DNA of 64,000 nucleotides from Streptomyces sp. NBC_01716 (GCF_036248275.1 NZ_CP109181.1:5642001-5706000), one strand, 5' to 3'; shown: positions 24,434 through 33,610, counted from the first letter of the stretch. Made by a program: numbers and translations. Notes: generated by a model not told the origin, from the sequence alone.

Positions 24434-25867
24434 TCACCCGCCGTCACCGCGGGGGCCGGGCCGCAGCGCCAGCATGATCGCCGCACCCAGTACCGTCACC
24501 GCCGCCGACACCGTGATCGCCAGGTCCGTGCCCCGCTGAGGGGTGTCCGCCGAGGTCGCCACCGCGATCATCAGCGCGACGCCGGCCGCGGAGCCGATGT
24601 ACCGGGCCGTGTTGTTCGCGCCCGAGCCCATCGCCGCGCGCTCCTGCGGGACGGACTCGACGGAGAGGCGGGGCAGCGCGGCGTTCAGCAGGCCGCTGCC
24701 CACGCCACCGACGACGAGCCCCGGTACGAGCCGCCCCCACGACCCCGCGCCCACCGCGCCCAGCATCGACAGGGCGCCGGCCGCGTGCAGGAGGAAGCCG
24801 AGCGCCAGTTGGTGGCGGGCGGCCACGCGGTGCGCGATACGGCGGGTCTGGAGGGCGACCAGGAAGCCCGTGCCCGACCAGAGCACGAACAGGCCCGCCG
24901 CGCCCATCGGGGAGATGCCGAGCGTGCGCTGGAGCAGCGCGGGCAGATAGCTGAACAGCCCGATCACCGCGAGCCCCGTGAACAGCGCCCCCGACGTGGC
25001 CGCCTGGAACGGCCGCCGTCCCAGCAGCCCCAGATCGATCAGCGGAGCGCCACCGCGCCGCTCCACGACGGCGAAGACCCCGGTCAGTACGGCGGCGGCC
25101 ACCAGCAGCAGGATCACCGGCGTACGCAGCCACCCGTCGCGGCCCAGCGTCAGCGCGCCGACCAGTGAGGTCATGGCCAGCCCCAGCACGACCGCGCCCA
25201 GCAGGTCGGGCCGTCCGCCGCGCGGCGCGCGGGACTCGGTGAGCGTACGGAAGGCGAGGACCGCGGTGACGAGGGCCGCCGCGGCGAGTACGGCGTACGG
25301 CAGCTGCCAGCCGTACGAGCCGAGGCCGCCGGCCAGCAGCGGCCCCGTGGCGATCCCCGCGCTCACGAACGCGCCCCAGACGCCGGTCGCCCTGACGCGC
25401 GCGGACCCCGCCGGGAAAGCGTGGACGAGGAGGCCGAGGCTGCTGGCGATGATCGCGGCGCTGGCGGCGCCCTGCGCGACGCGGGCGAGGGTGAAGGTGA
25501 GGGTGGAGTCGGCGAGCGCGCCGAGTCCGGTCGTGAGCGCGAGGCCGAGCGTGCCCGCGAGGAAGAGCCGACGTCTGCCGTAGTCGTCGGCGAGGCTGCC
25601 CGCGACGAGCAGAAGGGCCGCGAGGCCGAGCGGGGCGCCGTTGAGGAGCCAGGCCTGCGCGGATATGGCGGTGCCGAAGTCGGCGGCCAGGTCCGGGAGC
25701 GCGAGCATCGGGACCGTGTAGTTCATGAGCGCGACGGTCGTGGCCGCGCTGGTCACGGCGAGCGTCGCGGCGGGGTGGGGGCCGGAGCGGCGGGGCGTAC
25801 CGCCGCCCCTGCCGCCATCGCCCGTGGTGGAGGTGGCAGGACTCGCGGACGCGGGCGTCGGGGACAT
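24434..25867 (-). CDS. MFS drug-efflux-type transporter
   Basis: A membrane transporter of 477 residues with about 12-14 hydrophobic segments. It has MFS signatures such as ADDYGRRRLFLAGTLGLAL (loop 2-3) and TGVWGAFVSAGIATGPLLAGGL, and is closest in pattern to QacA/EmrB-type multidrug exporters. The ATG (MSPTPAS) follows AAAGG by 11 bases. It is divergent from an HxlR-type regulator, with a large inverted repeat between them, so expression is probably induced by a compound sensed by that regulator. Confidence 0.88.
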   Translation of the reverse strand: MSPTPASASPATSTTGDGGRGGGTPRRSGPHPAATLAVTSAATTVALMNYTVPMLALPDLAADFGTAISAQAWLLNGAPLGLAALLLVAGSLADDYGRRRLFLAGTLGLALTTGLGALADSTLTFTLARVAQGAASAAIIASSLGLLVHAFPAGSARVRATGVWGAFVSAGIATGPLLAGGLGSYGWQLPYAVLAAAALVTAVLAFRTLTESRAPRGGRPDLLGAVVLGLAMTSLVGALTLGRDGWLRTPVILLLVAAAVLTGVFAVVERRGGAPLIDLGLLGRRPFQAATSGALFTGLAVIGLFSYLPALLQRTLGISPMGAAGLFVLWSGTGFLVALQTRRIAHRVAARHQLALGFLLHAAGALSMLGAVGAGSWGRLVPGLVVGGVGSGLLNAALPRLSVESVPQERAAMGSGANNTARYIGSAAGVALMIAVATSADTPQRGTDLAITVSAAVTVLGAAIMLALRPGPRGDGG

Positions 25868-25882
25868 GCGAGACGACACCTT

Positions 25883-25951
25883 TCAAGGTTCGGTGAATGA
25901 ACTCGTGCTCGCGCAGACTGTAACATGGTGAGTTCGTTCATTGAACCTTGA
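25883..25951. promoter_or_regulatory. imperfect 22-bp inverted repeat, likely HxlR operator
   Basis: Arm 1 (25883-25904, tcaaggttcggtgaatgaac...) pairs with arm 2 (25930-25951, ...gttcattgaaccttga), mismatching at only two positions. The arms flank the promoter region of the divergent MFS and HxlR genes and their centres lie about 47 bases apart. Binding of HxlR dimers to each arm would control both genes. Confidence 0.75.
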
Positions 25952-25969
25952 GCTTGTTAAGGTGACCCC

Positions 25970-26500
25970 ATGGCCCTCGGGAAGGACTACGCCAACCAGC
26001 AGTGCTCGATTGCCCGCGCACTGGAGATCGTCGGCGAGCGCTGGACACTGCTCGTCGTACGCGACGCCTTCTACGGAGTCCGCCGCTACAACGACTTCCT
26101 CGTCCATCTCGGCGTCCCCCGCGCGGTCCTCGCCACCCGCCTCAAGAGCCTCGAACAGGCCGGCATCCTGGAGAAGCGGCGCTATCAGGAGTCGCCGCCG
26201 CGCGACGAGTACGTCCTGACCGAGCGCGGCGTCGCCCTCTGGCCCGTCGTGCGCTCCCTCGGCTTCTGGGGCCGCGAACACATCGAAGGCGTCCTCCCGA
26301 TGCGGGTGTTCACCCACGCCGCCTGCGGGACGGAACTGGGCTCCTACGGCGAGTGCCCGGCCTGCGGCACCGCCGTACCGCCGCGCGATGTGGAGATGCT
26401 GCCGGGGCGCGGGCTGGATCCGGACCCGGACGATCCGGTGAGCCGGGCGCTGCTCGGCCCCCGGCGTCTCCTTCTGCCCATCGAAACGGATCGTGTATAA
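25970..26500 (+). CDS. HxlR family winged-helix transcriptional regulator
   Basis: The 176-residue regulator has an HxlR domain in residues ~12-105: CSIARALEIVGERWTLLVVRDAFYGVRRYNDF, then VLATRLKSLEQAGILEKRRY. The conserved early Cys12, a redox sensor in some HxlR members, is present. The C-terminal ~60 residues add a small zinc-ribbon-like piece (CGTELGSYGECPACG). AAGGTG precedes the ATG. It almost certainly regulates the divergent MFS exporter and itself. Confidence 0.9.
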   Translation: MALGKDYANQQCSIARALEIVGERWTLLVVRDAFYGVRRYNDFLVHLGVPRAVLATRLKSLEQAGILEKRRYQESPPRDEYVLTERGVALWPVVRSLGFWGREHIEGVLPMRVFTHAACGTELGSYGECPACGTAVPPRDVEMLPGRGLDPDPDDPVSRALLGPRRLLLPIETDRV

Positions 26501-26610
26501 CGGCTGGAGGGAGCGGAACGGGGTCTGACGCACCCGGCGGCACGACGCAGACGCCGGGGACAGGCGCCGGGACCGGACGCCAGGCACACGACACCAGGAA
26601 GGGGCAGGCC

Positions 26611-26931
26611 ATGATCCGACGCGCGACCCGGCCACCGCGCCCCGCCGCCCCGGTGTTCTTCCTGCTCGTCGCACTCCTCCAGGTCCTGCTCCTCGACGCC
26701 GGCAGCCTCTCCGCCGCAGTCGCACTCGCCGCAACCGCCGCGGCCTCCACCGCGTTCGCCGCCTCCGCGGTCATCTCGGCCCGGTGTGCCCCCGCCGTAC
26801 CGCACACCCGCGTCCGTACGGCGATCCGCGACCGCGAGCATCGAACGGCCTTCCTGCCCCAGCGAGATCCCGACGCGCGGGGCCGCACCAGGCCCCGGGC
26901 TCCAGGGCGTCCCGTCCTGACGACCGCGTAG
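26611..26931 (+). CDS. DUF6412 family small membrane protein
   Basis: A 106-residue protein with two hydrophobic segments (APVFFLLVALLQVLLLDAG and LSAAVALAATAAASTAFAASAV) and a basic, proline-rich tail (RTAFLPQRDPDARGRTRPRAPGR). The pattern matches my memory of DUF6412, found in front of the second YidC homologue in Streptomyces. AGGAAGGGG precedes the ATG. It probably forms an operon with yidC2; its function is unknown. Confidence 0.75.
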   Translation: MIRRATRPPRPAAPVFFLLVALLQVLLLDAGSLSAAVALAATAAASTAFAASAVISARCAPAVPHTRVRTAIRDREHRTAFLPQRDPDARGRTRPRAPGRPVLTTA

Positions 26932-27070
26932 GGCCGGTTCGCCGCTTCACCCACCCTTGAACCTCTGAGCGATCCGACCCCACGCGGGTCGTCATGCCGA
27001 GCCGCGCCGTGCCGCACCACCGGCGCCGCGCATCCCATCCGGCACGACGAGACCCTCGGAGGGCTCACCC

Positions 27071-27835
27071 ATGTCCGTCTTCCTGTCCGGCTTCGCCTCC
27101 CTGGTCGGGCACTTCGCCGATCTGCTCGACCCGCTCTTCCACGGCGGCGCGACCGCGGTGGCGATCATCCTCTTCACCGCCTGCGTACGGCTCGCGGTCC
27201 ACCCGCTCTCCCGGGCGGCGGCCCGCGGCCAGAAGGCCCGCACCCGGCTCTCGCCGCAGATTGCCGAGCTGCGCAAGAAGCACCGCAAGAACCCCGAGCG
27301 CCTCCAGAAGGCGATCATGGAGCTGCACGCGAAGGAGAAGGTCTCGCCGCTCTCCGGCTGTCTGCCGAGCCTGCTCCAGCTGCCCGCGTTCTTCCTGATG
27401 TACCACCTCTTCTCCAGCCGGGAGATCGGCGGCGAGCCGAACGAACTGCTCGGCCACTCCCTCGGCGCCGCGCCGCTCGGCGACCGCTGGAAGGACGCCC
27501 TCGCCGATGGCGGGATCTTCGGCGGGGCGGGCCTGGTGTACGTCGCCCTCTTCGCGGTCGTCGTGGCCGTCGCCACCTTCAACTACCGCCGTACGAAGCG
27601 GCAGATGGCGGCCATGCCGGTGCCGGCGGCAGGTGCCGACGGGCAGCCGATGCCGGGCATGGGCGCGATGACCAAGTTGATGCCGCTGCTCTCCTTCGCG
27701 ACGCTGCTCACTGTGGGCGTGGTCCCGCTCGCCGCCGCGCTGTACGTCGTGACGAGCACCACATGGACCGCCGTCGAACGGGCCTTCCTCTACCGGGACG
27801 TACCGGCGCCAGGCGCGCTGGCCACCGCCGCGTGA
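27071..27835 (+). CDS. YidC/Oxa1 family membrane protein insertase (second paralogue type)
   Basis: The 254-residue protein has the YidC2 core: a first membrane segment with a conserved Arg (VAIILFTACVRLAVHPLSR), the charged cytoplasmic hairpin (LSPQIAELRKKHRKNPERLQKAIMELH), SPLSGCLPSLLQLPAFFLMYHLF and two or three further membrane segments. It inserts and folds membrane proteins, alone or with SecYEG. It is much shorter than the main actinomycete YidC and not beside rnpA/rpmH, so it is the accessory paralogue. Confidence 0.88.
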   Translation: MSVFLSGFASLVGHFADLLDPLFHGGATAVAIILFTACVRLAVHPLSRAAARGQKARTRLSPQIAELRKKHRKNPERLQKAIMELHAKEKVSPLSGCLPSLLQLPAFFLMYHLFSSREIGGEPNELLGHSLGAAPLGDRWKDALADGGIFGGAGLVYVALFAVVVAVATFNYRRTKRQMAAMPVPAAGADGQPMPGMGAMTKLMPLLSFATLLTVGVVPLAAALYVVTSTTWTAVERAFLYRDVPAPGALATAA

Positions 27836-28010
27836 GTCCGTACCGGCGTCTCGGCGCCGACGCGGGTGCCGACGCGGTCCAGGGTGTGAACGGGGTCTTG
27901 CGGAGTGATCCGATGTCTTGGACGATCGGCCAACACCCCGATGGCCGCAACCCGTCGGTGTGGCCCCCGCTCGACCAGGTCGATCCGCTCGACCAGAGGG
28001 AGAACAGACC

Positions 28011-28868
28011 ATGAAGCTGCTGCGTGTCGGTACGGCGGGTGCGGAGCGCCCGGCGCTGCTCGACCGGGACGGGACCCTGCGGGACCTGTCCGGACTGGTC
28101 ACGGACATCGACGGCGCGCTGCTCGCCGACGAGGCCGCGCTCGACCGGGTACGGGCCGCCGCCGCGTCCGGCGAGCTGCCCGTCGTCGACTCGGCGGGAC
28201 TGCGCACCGGGCCGCCGGTCGGCCGGATCGGCAAGATCGTGTGCATCGGGCTGAATTACCACGACCACGCGCGCGAGACGGGCGCGGACATCCCGTCCGA
28301 GCCGATCATCTTCTTCAAGGCCGCGGACACGGTCGTGGGGCCGGACGACACCGTCCTCGTACCGCGCAAGAGCGTCAAGACGGACTGGGAGGTGGAGCTG
28401 GCCGTCGTCATCGGCCGCACCGCCCGCTACCTGGGCTCCCACGAGGAGGCCCTGGCGCACGTCGCGGGCTACGCCGTCTCGCACGACGTCTCCGAGCGCG
28501 AGTTCCAGATCGAGCGCGGCGGCCAGTGGGACAAGGGCAAGAACTGCGAGACGTTCAACCCGCTCGGCCCCTGGCTCGTGACCGCCGACGAAGTGCCTGA
28601 CCCGCAGGCGCTGTCGCTCAAGCTGTCCGTCAACGGGGAACCGAAGCAGGACGGGACGACGGCCGAGCAGATCTTCCCGGTGGCCGAAGTGGTGCGCTAC
28701 GTCAGTCAGTTCATGACGCTCTACCCGGGCGACGTCATCAACACCGGTACGCCGGCGGGTGTGGCGCTCGGGCAGCCCGAGCCGAAGCCGTATCTGCGGG
28801 CGGGCGATGTCGTGGAGCTGGAGATCGCGGGACTGGGGCGGCAGCGCCAGGAGCTCAAGGACGCGTGA
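28011..28868 (+). CDS. fumarylacetoacetate hydrolase (FAH) family protein
   Basis: A 285-residue FAH-family enzyme with VCIGLNYHDHARETG, FFKAADTVVGPDD and DWEVELAVVIG supplying the usual metal-binding Glu/Asp residues, then YAVSHDVSEREFQ and INTGTPAGVALGQ. Relatives include acylpyruvate hydrolases, oxaloacetate decarboxylases and 2-hydroxyhepta-dienedioate isomerases; the substrate cannot be told. The ATG follows AGAGGGAG. The next gene starts within 60 bases and is probably co-transcribed. Confidence 0.88.
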   Translation: MKLLRVGTAGAERPALLDRDGTLRDLSGLVTDIDGALLADEAALDRVRAAAASGELPVVDSAGLRTGPPVGRIGKIVCIGLNYHDHARETGADIPSEPIIFFKAADTVVGPDDTVLVPRKSVKTDWEVELAVVIGRTARYLGSHEEALAHVAGYAVSHDVSEREFQIERGGQWDKGKNCETFNPLGPWLVTADEVPDPQALSLKLSVNGEPKQDGTTAEQIFPVAEVVRYVSQFMTLYPGDVINTGTPAGVALGQPEPKPYLRAGDVVELEIAGLGRQRQELKDA

Positions 28869-28924
28869 CTCCCCTTCCGGGGGAGGGGCTTGACGAGGGG
28901 TCGGACCGGCGAGGGGAGCGCTTC

Positions 28925-29524
28925 GTGGTGGCCACCGCAGACCGCCGGACCGTCGACTTCTGGTTCGACCCCGCCTGCCCGCTCAGCCGCGTCACCGCGT
29001 CCTGGATCGTCACGGTCGCGGAGCGGCGGCCGATCGACATCCGGTGGCGGGTGATGAGTCTCGCGGTGCTGAACGAGGGCAGGGACGTCGACCCCGAGGG
29101 CGACGAGGAGGGCTACCTCTGGATCCCCGCCCGCGTGTGCGCCGCGATCCAGAGGGCGCACGGGCACGCGGCGCTCGGCAGGTTCTACGACGCCCTGTGG
29201 ACCACGCCGGACGGCGGGCAGCGCGAGTGGATCGGCGACATCGCCGAGGCCCTGAGCACCGCGGGGCTGCCGGCGGCGCTGGCCGGGGCCGGCTCCATCG
29301 CTGACCAGGACGAGGCGCTGCGCGCCTCGCACGCGGAGGCGATGAGCCTGGTCGTGGGGGAGGTGGGCACGCCGATCCTGGCCGTCACCCACCCCTCCGG
29401 CGCCCGGCACGCGTTCTTCGGGCCCGTGATCGGCGAGACGCCGGGCCCTGAGGACGCGCTGCGTCTGTGGGACGGGACGCTTCTTGTCACGAGTGTCCCG
29501 GGCTTCCTGGAGCTGAAGAGCTGA
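28925..29524 (+). CDS. DsbA/thioredoxin-fold protein (Rv2466c-like), one active-site Cys
   Basis: This 199-residue protein resembles mycothiol-dependent nitroreductases of the Rv2466c/DsbA group (VDFWFDPACPLSRVTASWI, VGTPILAV with the cis-Pro, FFGPVI). The redox motif is CPLS (18-21), so only the first cysteine remains of the usual CxxC. That is enough for a monothiol mechanism with mycothiol. A GTG at 28925 was chosen since GGGGAG lies 7 bases before it; an upstream GTG overlapping the FAH stop is the alternative. Confidence 0.75.
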   Translation: MVATADRRTVDFWFDPACPLSRVTASWIVTVAERRPIDIRWRVMSLAVLNEGRDVDPEGDEEGYLWIPARVCAAIQRAHGHAALGRFYDALWTTPDGGQREWIGDIAEALSTAGLPAALAGAGSIADQDEALRASHAEAMSLVVGEVGTPILAVTHPSGARHAFFGPVIGETPGPEDALRLWDGTLLVTSVPGFLELKS

Positions 29525-29579
29525 GGCGAGTTCACGTAGCTCGCGCGGGCTCACGGAGCCCACCACGTCCCCGCCCCGG

Positions 29580-30068
29580 CTACGACATCCGCCCCAGCAG
29601 CCACCCCAGCGCCTCCACCACCAGTGCGTGGTCCTCCTCCTGGGGGAGGCCCGACACCGTCACCGTGCCGACAACTCCCGCCCCCTTCACCGCGATCGGG
29701 AACGAGCCGCCGTGGGCCGCGTACCTGTCCGGGTCGAGGCGGGAGGAGTCCTCGAACGTGCTGCCCTTCGCGCGGAAGCGCGTACCGACCAGGAACGAGC
29801 TCGCGCCGTACCGTTCCACCACCCGCCGCTTGCGGTCGATCCAGGCGTCGTTGTCCGCCGACGAGCCCGGCAGCGCGCAGTGGAACAGCTGCTGGCCACC
29901 CCGCCGGATGTCGATCGCGACCGGCGCCTCGCGCTCGCGCGACAGCTCGGCGAGCAGACTGCCGAGCGCCCACGCGTCGTCGTACGTGAAGTGCGGCAGG
30001 ACCAACCGGGCCTCCTGCGCCTCCAGTTCGTCCACCGTCGGCAGGGCCCGGCCCTCGCCCGCCGTCAT
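29580..30068 (-). CDS. HbpS/UPF0303-like heme-degrading-domain protein
   Basis: The 162-residue protein belongs to the HbpS-like (PF03928-type) family: HFTYDDAWALGSLLAELSRE, VAIDIRRGGQQLF, and GGSFPIAVKGAGVVGTVTVSGLPQEEDH. Family members include the extracellular heme-binding HbpS of Streptomyces; no signal peptide is seen here, so this one is likely cytoplasmic. The ATG overlaps the stop of the upstream oxidoreductase gene (ATGA), indicating coupled translation. Confidence 0.83.
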   Translation of the reverse strand: MTAGEGRALPTVDELEAQEARLVLPHFTYDDAWALGSLLAELSREREAPVAIDIRRGGQQLFHCALPGSSADNDAWIDRKRRVVERYGASSFLVGTRFRAKGSTFEDSSRLDPDRYAAHGGSFPIAVKGAGVVGTVTVSGLPQEEDHALVVEALGWLLGRMS

Positions 30069-31165
30069 GACGAGGCCCCGATCGTGACCGTGACACCCTC
30101 GCGGGCGGAGCGCCGCGCCGCCTCCAGGACGTCCAGCGCCGCGGCTGCCTCGCGCGCGGTCACCGGCGGCGCCGTACCCTCGCGCAGTGCCCGCGCGACA
30201 CCCGCGTAGAACGCGGGGTAGTCGCCGGGCGTGCTCTCCACCGGATGGCCGCCGCCGGTCGCCGGAGACTCGCCGGCCCCGATCCGGCCCCACAGCGACT
30301 CGGGCTCCACACCCCAATTTCCGGCCATTTCCTGGGTGTTGGGCCGCTTGCCGTCCCGGAGGTCGGCCTCCTGGGGGTCCAGGCCGTACTTCACATAGCC
30401 CGCCTTCGAGCCCAGCACCCGGAAGCGCGGGCCGAGTTGGGCCGTGGTGGCGCTCACGTACAGATGCGAGCGGACACCGTTCGTGTGGGTGAGCGCGAGG
30501 AACGTGTCGTCGTCGGCCGCGGCACCCGGCCTGCGTACGTCGGACTCCGCGTACACCGACGCCACCGGACCGAACAGCACCAGCGCCTGATCCACGACGT
30601 GGCTGCCCAGATCGTAGAGCAGCCCTCCGATCTCTTCGGGCGCTCCCGACTCGCGCCAGCCGCCCTTGGTCTCGGGACGCCACCGCTCGAACCGCGATTC
30701 GAAGCGCTGTACGTCACCCAGCTCGCCGCCCGCGATGAGGCGGGCCAGGGTGAGGAAGTCGTTGTCCCAGCGGCGGTTCTGGAAGACCGAGAGCAGCAGG
30801 CCCCGCTCCTCGGCGAGAGAGGCCAGGTCGCGCGCCTCGGCGGCGGTACCGGCGATTGGCTTGTCCACGACCACCGCGAGACCGGCCTTGAGCGCGGCCG
30901 TCGCGATCGGGACATGCGTCTTGTTCGGCGACGCGATCACGACCAGGTCCAGCTCGCCGGCCCGCTCCCAGAGCTCGTCCGGCGACGCCGCGAAGCGGAC
31001 GTCGGGGAACTCGGCGCGCGTCTGCGCCTGCCGCTCGGGGTTGGAGGTGACGACCGTGTCGAGGACGAGGCCTTCGGTCGTGGAGATCAGCGGGGCGTGG
31101 AAGACGGAGCCCGCGAGGCCGTATCCCACAAGTGCGACGCGCAGAGGCGTACCGGTGCCAGTCAT
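30065..31165 (-). CDS. Gfo/Idh/MocA family NAD(P)-dependent oxidoreductase
   Basis: A 366-residue sugar- or cyclitol-type dehydrogenase. The N-terminal Rossmann motif is VALVGYGLAGSVFH, followed by VVIASPNKTHVPIATAALKAGLAVVVDKPI, which contains the signature Lys, and the C-terminal GGLLYDLGSHVVDQAL with the catalytic-type His. The start ATG is the one directly before TGTGTPLRVAL. It forms an operon with the HbpS-like gene and is divergent from a ROK regulator that probably controls it. Confidence 0.9.
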   Translation of the reverse strand: MTGTGTPLRVALVGYGLAGSVFHAPLISTTEGLVLDTVVTSNPERQAQTRAEFPDVRFAASPDELWERAGELDLVVIASPNKTHVPIATAALKAGLAVVVDKPIAGTAAEARDLASLAEERGLLLSVFQNRRWDNDFLTLARLIAGGELGDVQRFESRFERWRPETKGGWRESGAPEEIGGLLYDLGSHVVDQALVLFGPVASVYAESDVRRPGAAADDDTFLALTHTNGVRSHLYVSATTAQLGPRFRVLGSKAGYVKYGLDPQEADLRDGKRPNTQEMAGNWGVEPESLWGRIGAGESPATGGGHPVESTPGDYPAFYAGVARALREGTAPPVTAREAAAALDVLEAARRSAREGVTVTIGASS

Positions 31166-31178
31166 GAGTTCCACTTAA

Positions 31179-31191
31179 GCAACGGTGTTGC
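31179..31191. promoter_or_regulatory. small palindrome between the oxidoreductase and ROK genes
   Basis: GCAAC-GGT-GTTGC is a perfect 5-bp inverted repeat in the 56-base gap between the divergent starts. It is the right size and place for a ROK repressor operator, but this is inference from position only. Confidence 0.4.
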
Positions 31192-31221
31192 CATAGTGCA
31201 AGCGCGCGGGACAATGAGACC

Positions 31222-32499
31222 GTGGGCAACAGTGACGCCGCCCTCGGCGGCAACAGAGACGGCAGCAGAGGCAGTGACGGCTCGGGCGACGGCGTACCGG
31301 CGGTGCGCGGAGTCCGTACGGGCGTGCACCCGACCCCGCGCGCACCGCACACCGGCGTGAATCTGCCGTCCCTGCGCAGCCACAACTCCGCCCTGGTGCT
31401 CGACCTCCTCCGTACGGCGGGCGAGGGCGGCATCAGCCGGCTGGAACTCGCGGAGTCCACCGGCCTCACCCCGCAGGCCGTCAGCAAGATCACGGCCAGG
31501 CTCCGTACGGAGGGCCTGGCGGCCGGAGCCGGCCAACGGGCGTCCACCGGCGGCAAACCCAGGACCGTCCTCTGCCTGGTCCCCTCCGCCGCGCACGCGG
31601 TCGGCCTGCATCTGGACCGCGACGAGCTGACAGCCGTCGTGGTCGACCTGGCGGGCACGCAGGTCGCGGCCCGCACGGTGCCGTTCGACCTGGGCGCCGG
31701 GGCGGCCGAGGTCGTGGAGACCGCGGCGGCCCAGGTGGAGTCGGTACGGGCGGAGGCGGCGTCCCACGCGGCTACCCAGTCGGCGGCCCGCGAGGCAGCC
31801 CACGCGCCGGCTGCCGGGGCATCGGGCCCCGGCGGCATGCTGGGCGTCGGGGTCGCCATGCCCGGCCCGCTCGACCACGCCACCGGCGTGCCCCAGCGGG
31901 TCACCGGCTTCCCTCAGTGGGACGGCTTCCCGCTGCGGGACGCCCTCGCCGCCCGCCTCGGTCTGCCCGTCGTCCTCGACAAGGACACCAACGCCGCAGC
32001 CCTGGGCCTCGCGCTGAGCGGGCCGGGCGACTCCTTCGCCTATCTCCACCTCGGTACGGGCCTGGGCGCCGGCCTCGTACTCGGTGGCGCCCTCTACCGG
32101 GGCGACCGCACCGGCGCGGGCGAGTTCGGGCACCAGGTCATCCAGCTCGACGGGCCGCTCTGCGACTGCGGGAACCGTGGCTGCATCGAGGCGCTCTGCA
32201 TGGCGGCGGTGGCGCGCGGAGACCTTGCCGAGGCCGCGCGGGTGCTGGGCGCCGGGGCGGCGAATCTGGTCGGGCTGCTCGACATCGACCGGGTGCTGCT
32301 CGGGGGCCGTGCCGTGGCCGCCGCCGAGGAAGAGTTCGTCACGGGAGTCGGAGCCGTACTCGAAGAGCGGGCGCGTGGCCCCGTCGTCCCGGTGGCCGTG
32401 GCATGCGGCGGCGCGCACTCGGTCGCGGAGGGGGCGGCGCAGCTGGTGCTCGCGCCCGTGTTCGGGCACGCGCGGGTCTTCGGCCGGGGGCGTCCGTAG
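31222..32499 (+). CDS. ROK family transcriptional regulator
   Basis: The 425-residue protein has an N-terminal winged helix (LRTAGEGGISRLELAESTGLTPQAVSKITARL) and a ROK sugar-kinase-like domain: LDKDTNAAALG, HLGTGLGAGLVLGG, GEFGHQ and the zinc motif CDCGNRGCIEALC. An alanine-rich insert (residues ~170-205) interrupts the domain. The GTG start lacks a Shine-Dalgarno, so the mRNA may be leaderless. It probably represses the divergent oxidoreductase operon in response to a sugar. Confidence 0.9.
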   Translation: MGNSDAALGGNRDGSRGSDGSGDGVPAVRGVRTGVHPTPRAPHTGVNLPSLRSHNSALVLDLLRTAGEGGISRLELAESTGLTPQAVSKITARLRTEGLAAGAGQRASTGGKPRTVLCLVPSAAHAVGLHLDRDELTAVVVDLAGTQVAARTVPFDLGAGAAEVVETAAAQVESVRAEAASHAATQSAAREAAHAPAAGASGPGGMLGVGVAMPGPLDHATGVPQRVTGFPQWDGFPLRDALAARLGLPVVLDKDTNAAALGLALSGPGDSFAYLHLGTGLGAGLVLGGALYRGDRTGAGEFGHQVIQLDGPLCDCGNRGCIEALCMAAVARGDLAEAARVLGAGAANLVGLLDIDRVLLGGRAVAAAEEEFVTGVGAVLEERARGPVVPVAVACGGAHSVAEGAAQLVLAPVFGHARVFGRGRP

Positions 32500-32668
32500 G
32501 GTCCTGGCGGCTCCGTCGGGCGGAGCCGTTGAGGTGCACTTGTATGACTTTCGGACCATGGCTGGGATGTGGCTCCCCGGTCGGGCGGACGGTCCGTGGC
32601 AGCGTCGGAGTTCTCCCGCGCCCTGCCCCGTCCTCCCGACCTCTTCGCGATCAGCAAAGGTCCCCGCC

Positions 32669-33610
32669 ATGCGATCCATGCGATCCACGCGCCTGCGCCC
32701 CGCCCTCGTCACCGGAATCCTCGGCGCCACCGGAGCTGTCGGTGTCGCCGTCGGCACGATCGTGCCCACCGCGCTGCCCGCGACGACGGCGAACGCGACG
32801 GCAGTCGTGGCGGAGACGGACGACGAATCGGGCGACGGCCCCGAAAAGGCCGACCGGCAGCCGACCTGCGGCAAGGCGTCCGCCCCGGACTTCCCCATCG
32901 ACACCCGTATCCACGGCGGCCCCGACGCGTACCGCCCCGGCGGCCCGCCCGGAGTCTGGTCCATCGATCTCACCAACAGCACGGACGAGGCCTGCCACAA
33001 CATCCACCCGGTCATCGTCCTCAGCGACCGGCACCGGTCCCTCGCCGAGAACCAGGTGCGGCTCCAACTCACCGACGACAAGGGCCGTTGGCGGACCATG
33101 TCGCTGGAGAAGTCGGACGAGGACGAGACGATCGCCGTTCTCGAAGGCGGCTTCTCCGGCTTCGCCGTCCCGGCCCGGGAGACCGTCACCGTACGGGCGA
33201 GGCTGGCCTTCACGGCAGCGGCCGACGCCAACAGGATCGTGGCGAACGCGGCCACCGTGCAGCGGCGCGGCGGTGACGGCGACTGGGTGGGCGAGTCGAA
33301 CGACTACCGCTTCTCCGTGGGCGATGCGAACGGCGACGCCGACACGGACGCCGAAGCGGACCCCACCACGGAGGCGGAAACGGACGCCGCCCCCGGCTCA
33401 CCCGCCCCCCACACGACCCCCGCCACCACCCGGGCCCCCACCCCCAACTCCCCGAGCCCAGGCGAGAAATCCTCCCTCCCCCTCGGCATCGGCTCCCTCG
33501 CCGACACCGGCTCCGGCTCCCTCCGCGGCCCCGCGATCGGCGCCGTACTGCTCGTACTCTCCGGTGGCGCCCTGCTTTTCGGCCTCCGCCGCGCCCGCAA
33601 CCGTTCCTGA
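32669..33610 (+). CDS. secreted cell-wall protein with LAxTG sortase signal
   Basis: The 313-residue protein starts with a signal peptide (residues ~1-43, ending near ATTANA). It has a beta-rich extracellular domain (TCGKASAPDFPIDTRIHGG to about 220), then an acidic, Thr/Pro-rich spacer, and a C-terminal LADTG motif followed by a membrane segment and RRARNRS. LAxTG is the motif recognised by class E sortases in Streptomyces, so it is probably covalently anchored to peptidoglycan. AAAGG precedes the ATG. The ectodomain's function is unknown. Confidence 0.78.
   Translation: MRSMRSTRLRPALVTGILGATGAVGVAVGTIVPTALPATTANATAVVAETDDESGDGPEKADRQPTCGKASAPDFPIDTRIHGGPDAYRPGGPPGVWSIDLTNSTDEACHNIHPVIVLSDRHRSLAENQVRLQLTDDKGRWRTMSLEKSDEDETIAVLEGGFSGFAVPARETVTVRARLAFTAAADANRIVANAATVQRRGGDGDWVGESNDYRFSVGDANGDADTDAEADPTTEAETDAAPGSPAPHTTPATTRAPTPNSPSPGEKSSLPLGIGSLADTGSGSLRGPAIGAVLLVLSGGALLFGLRRARNRS

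Noticed and set aside
24444-25886. 480-codon minus frame overlapping the MFS transporter
   Set aside because: It is an Arg/Gly/Pro-rich out-of-frame translation of the transporter gene, typical of high-GC shadow frames.
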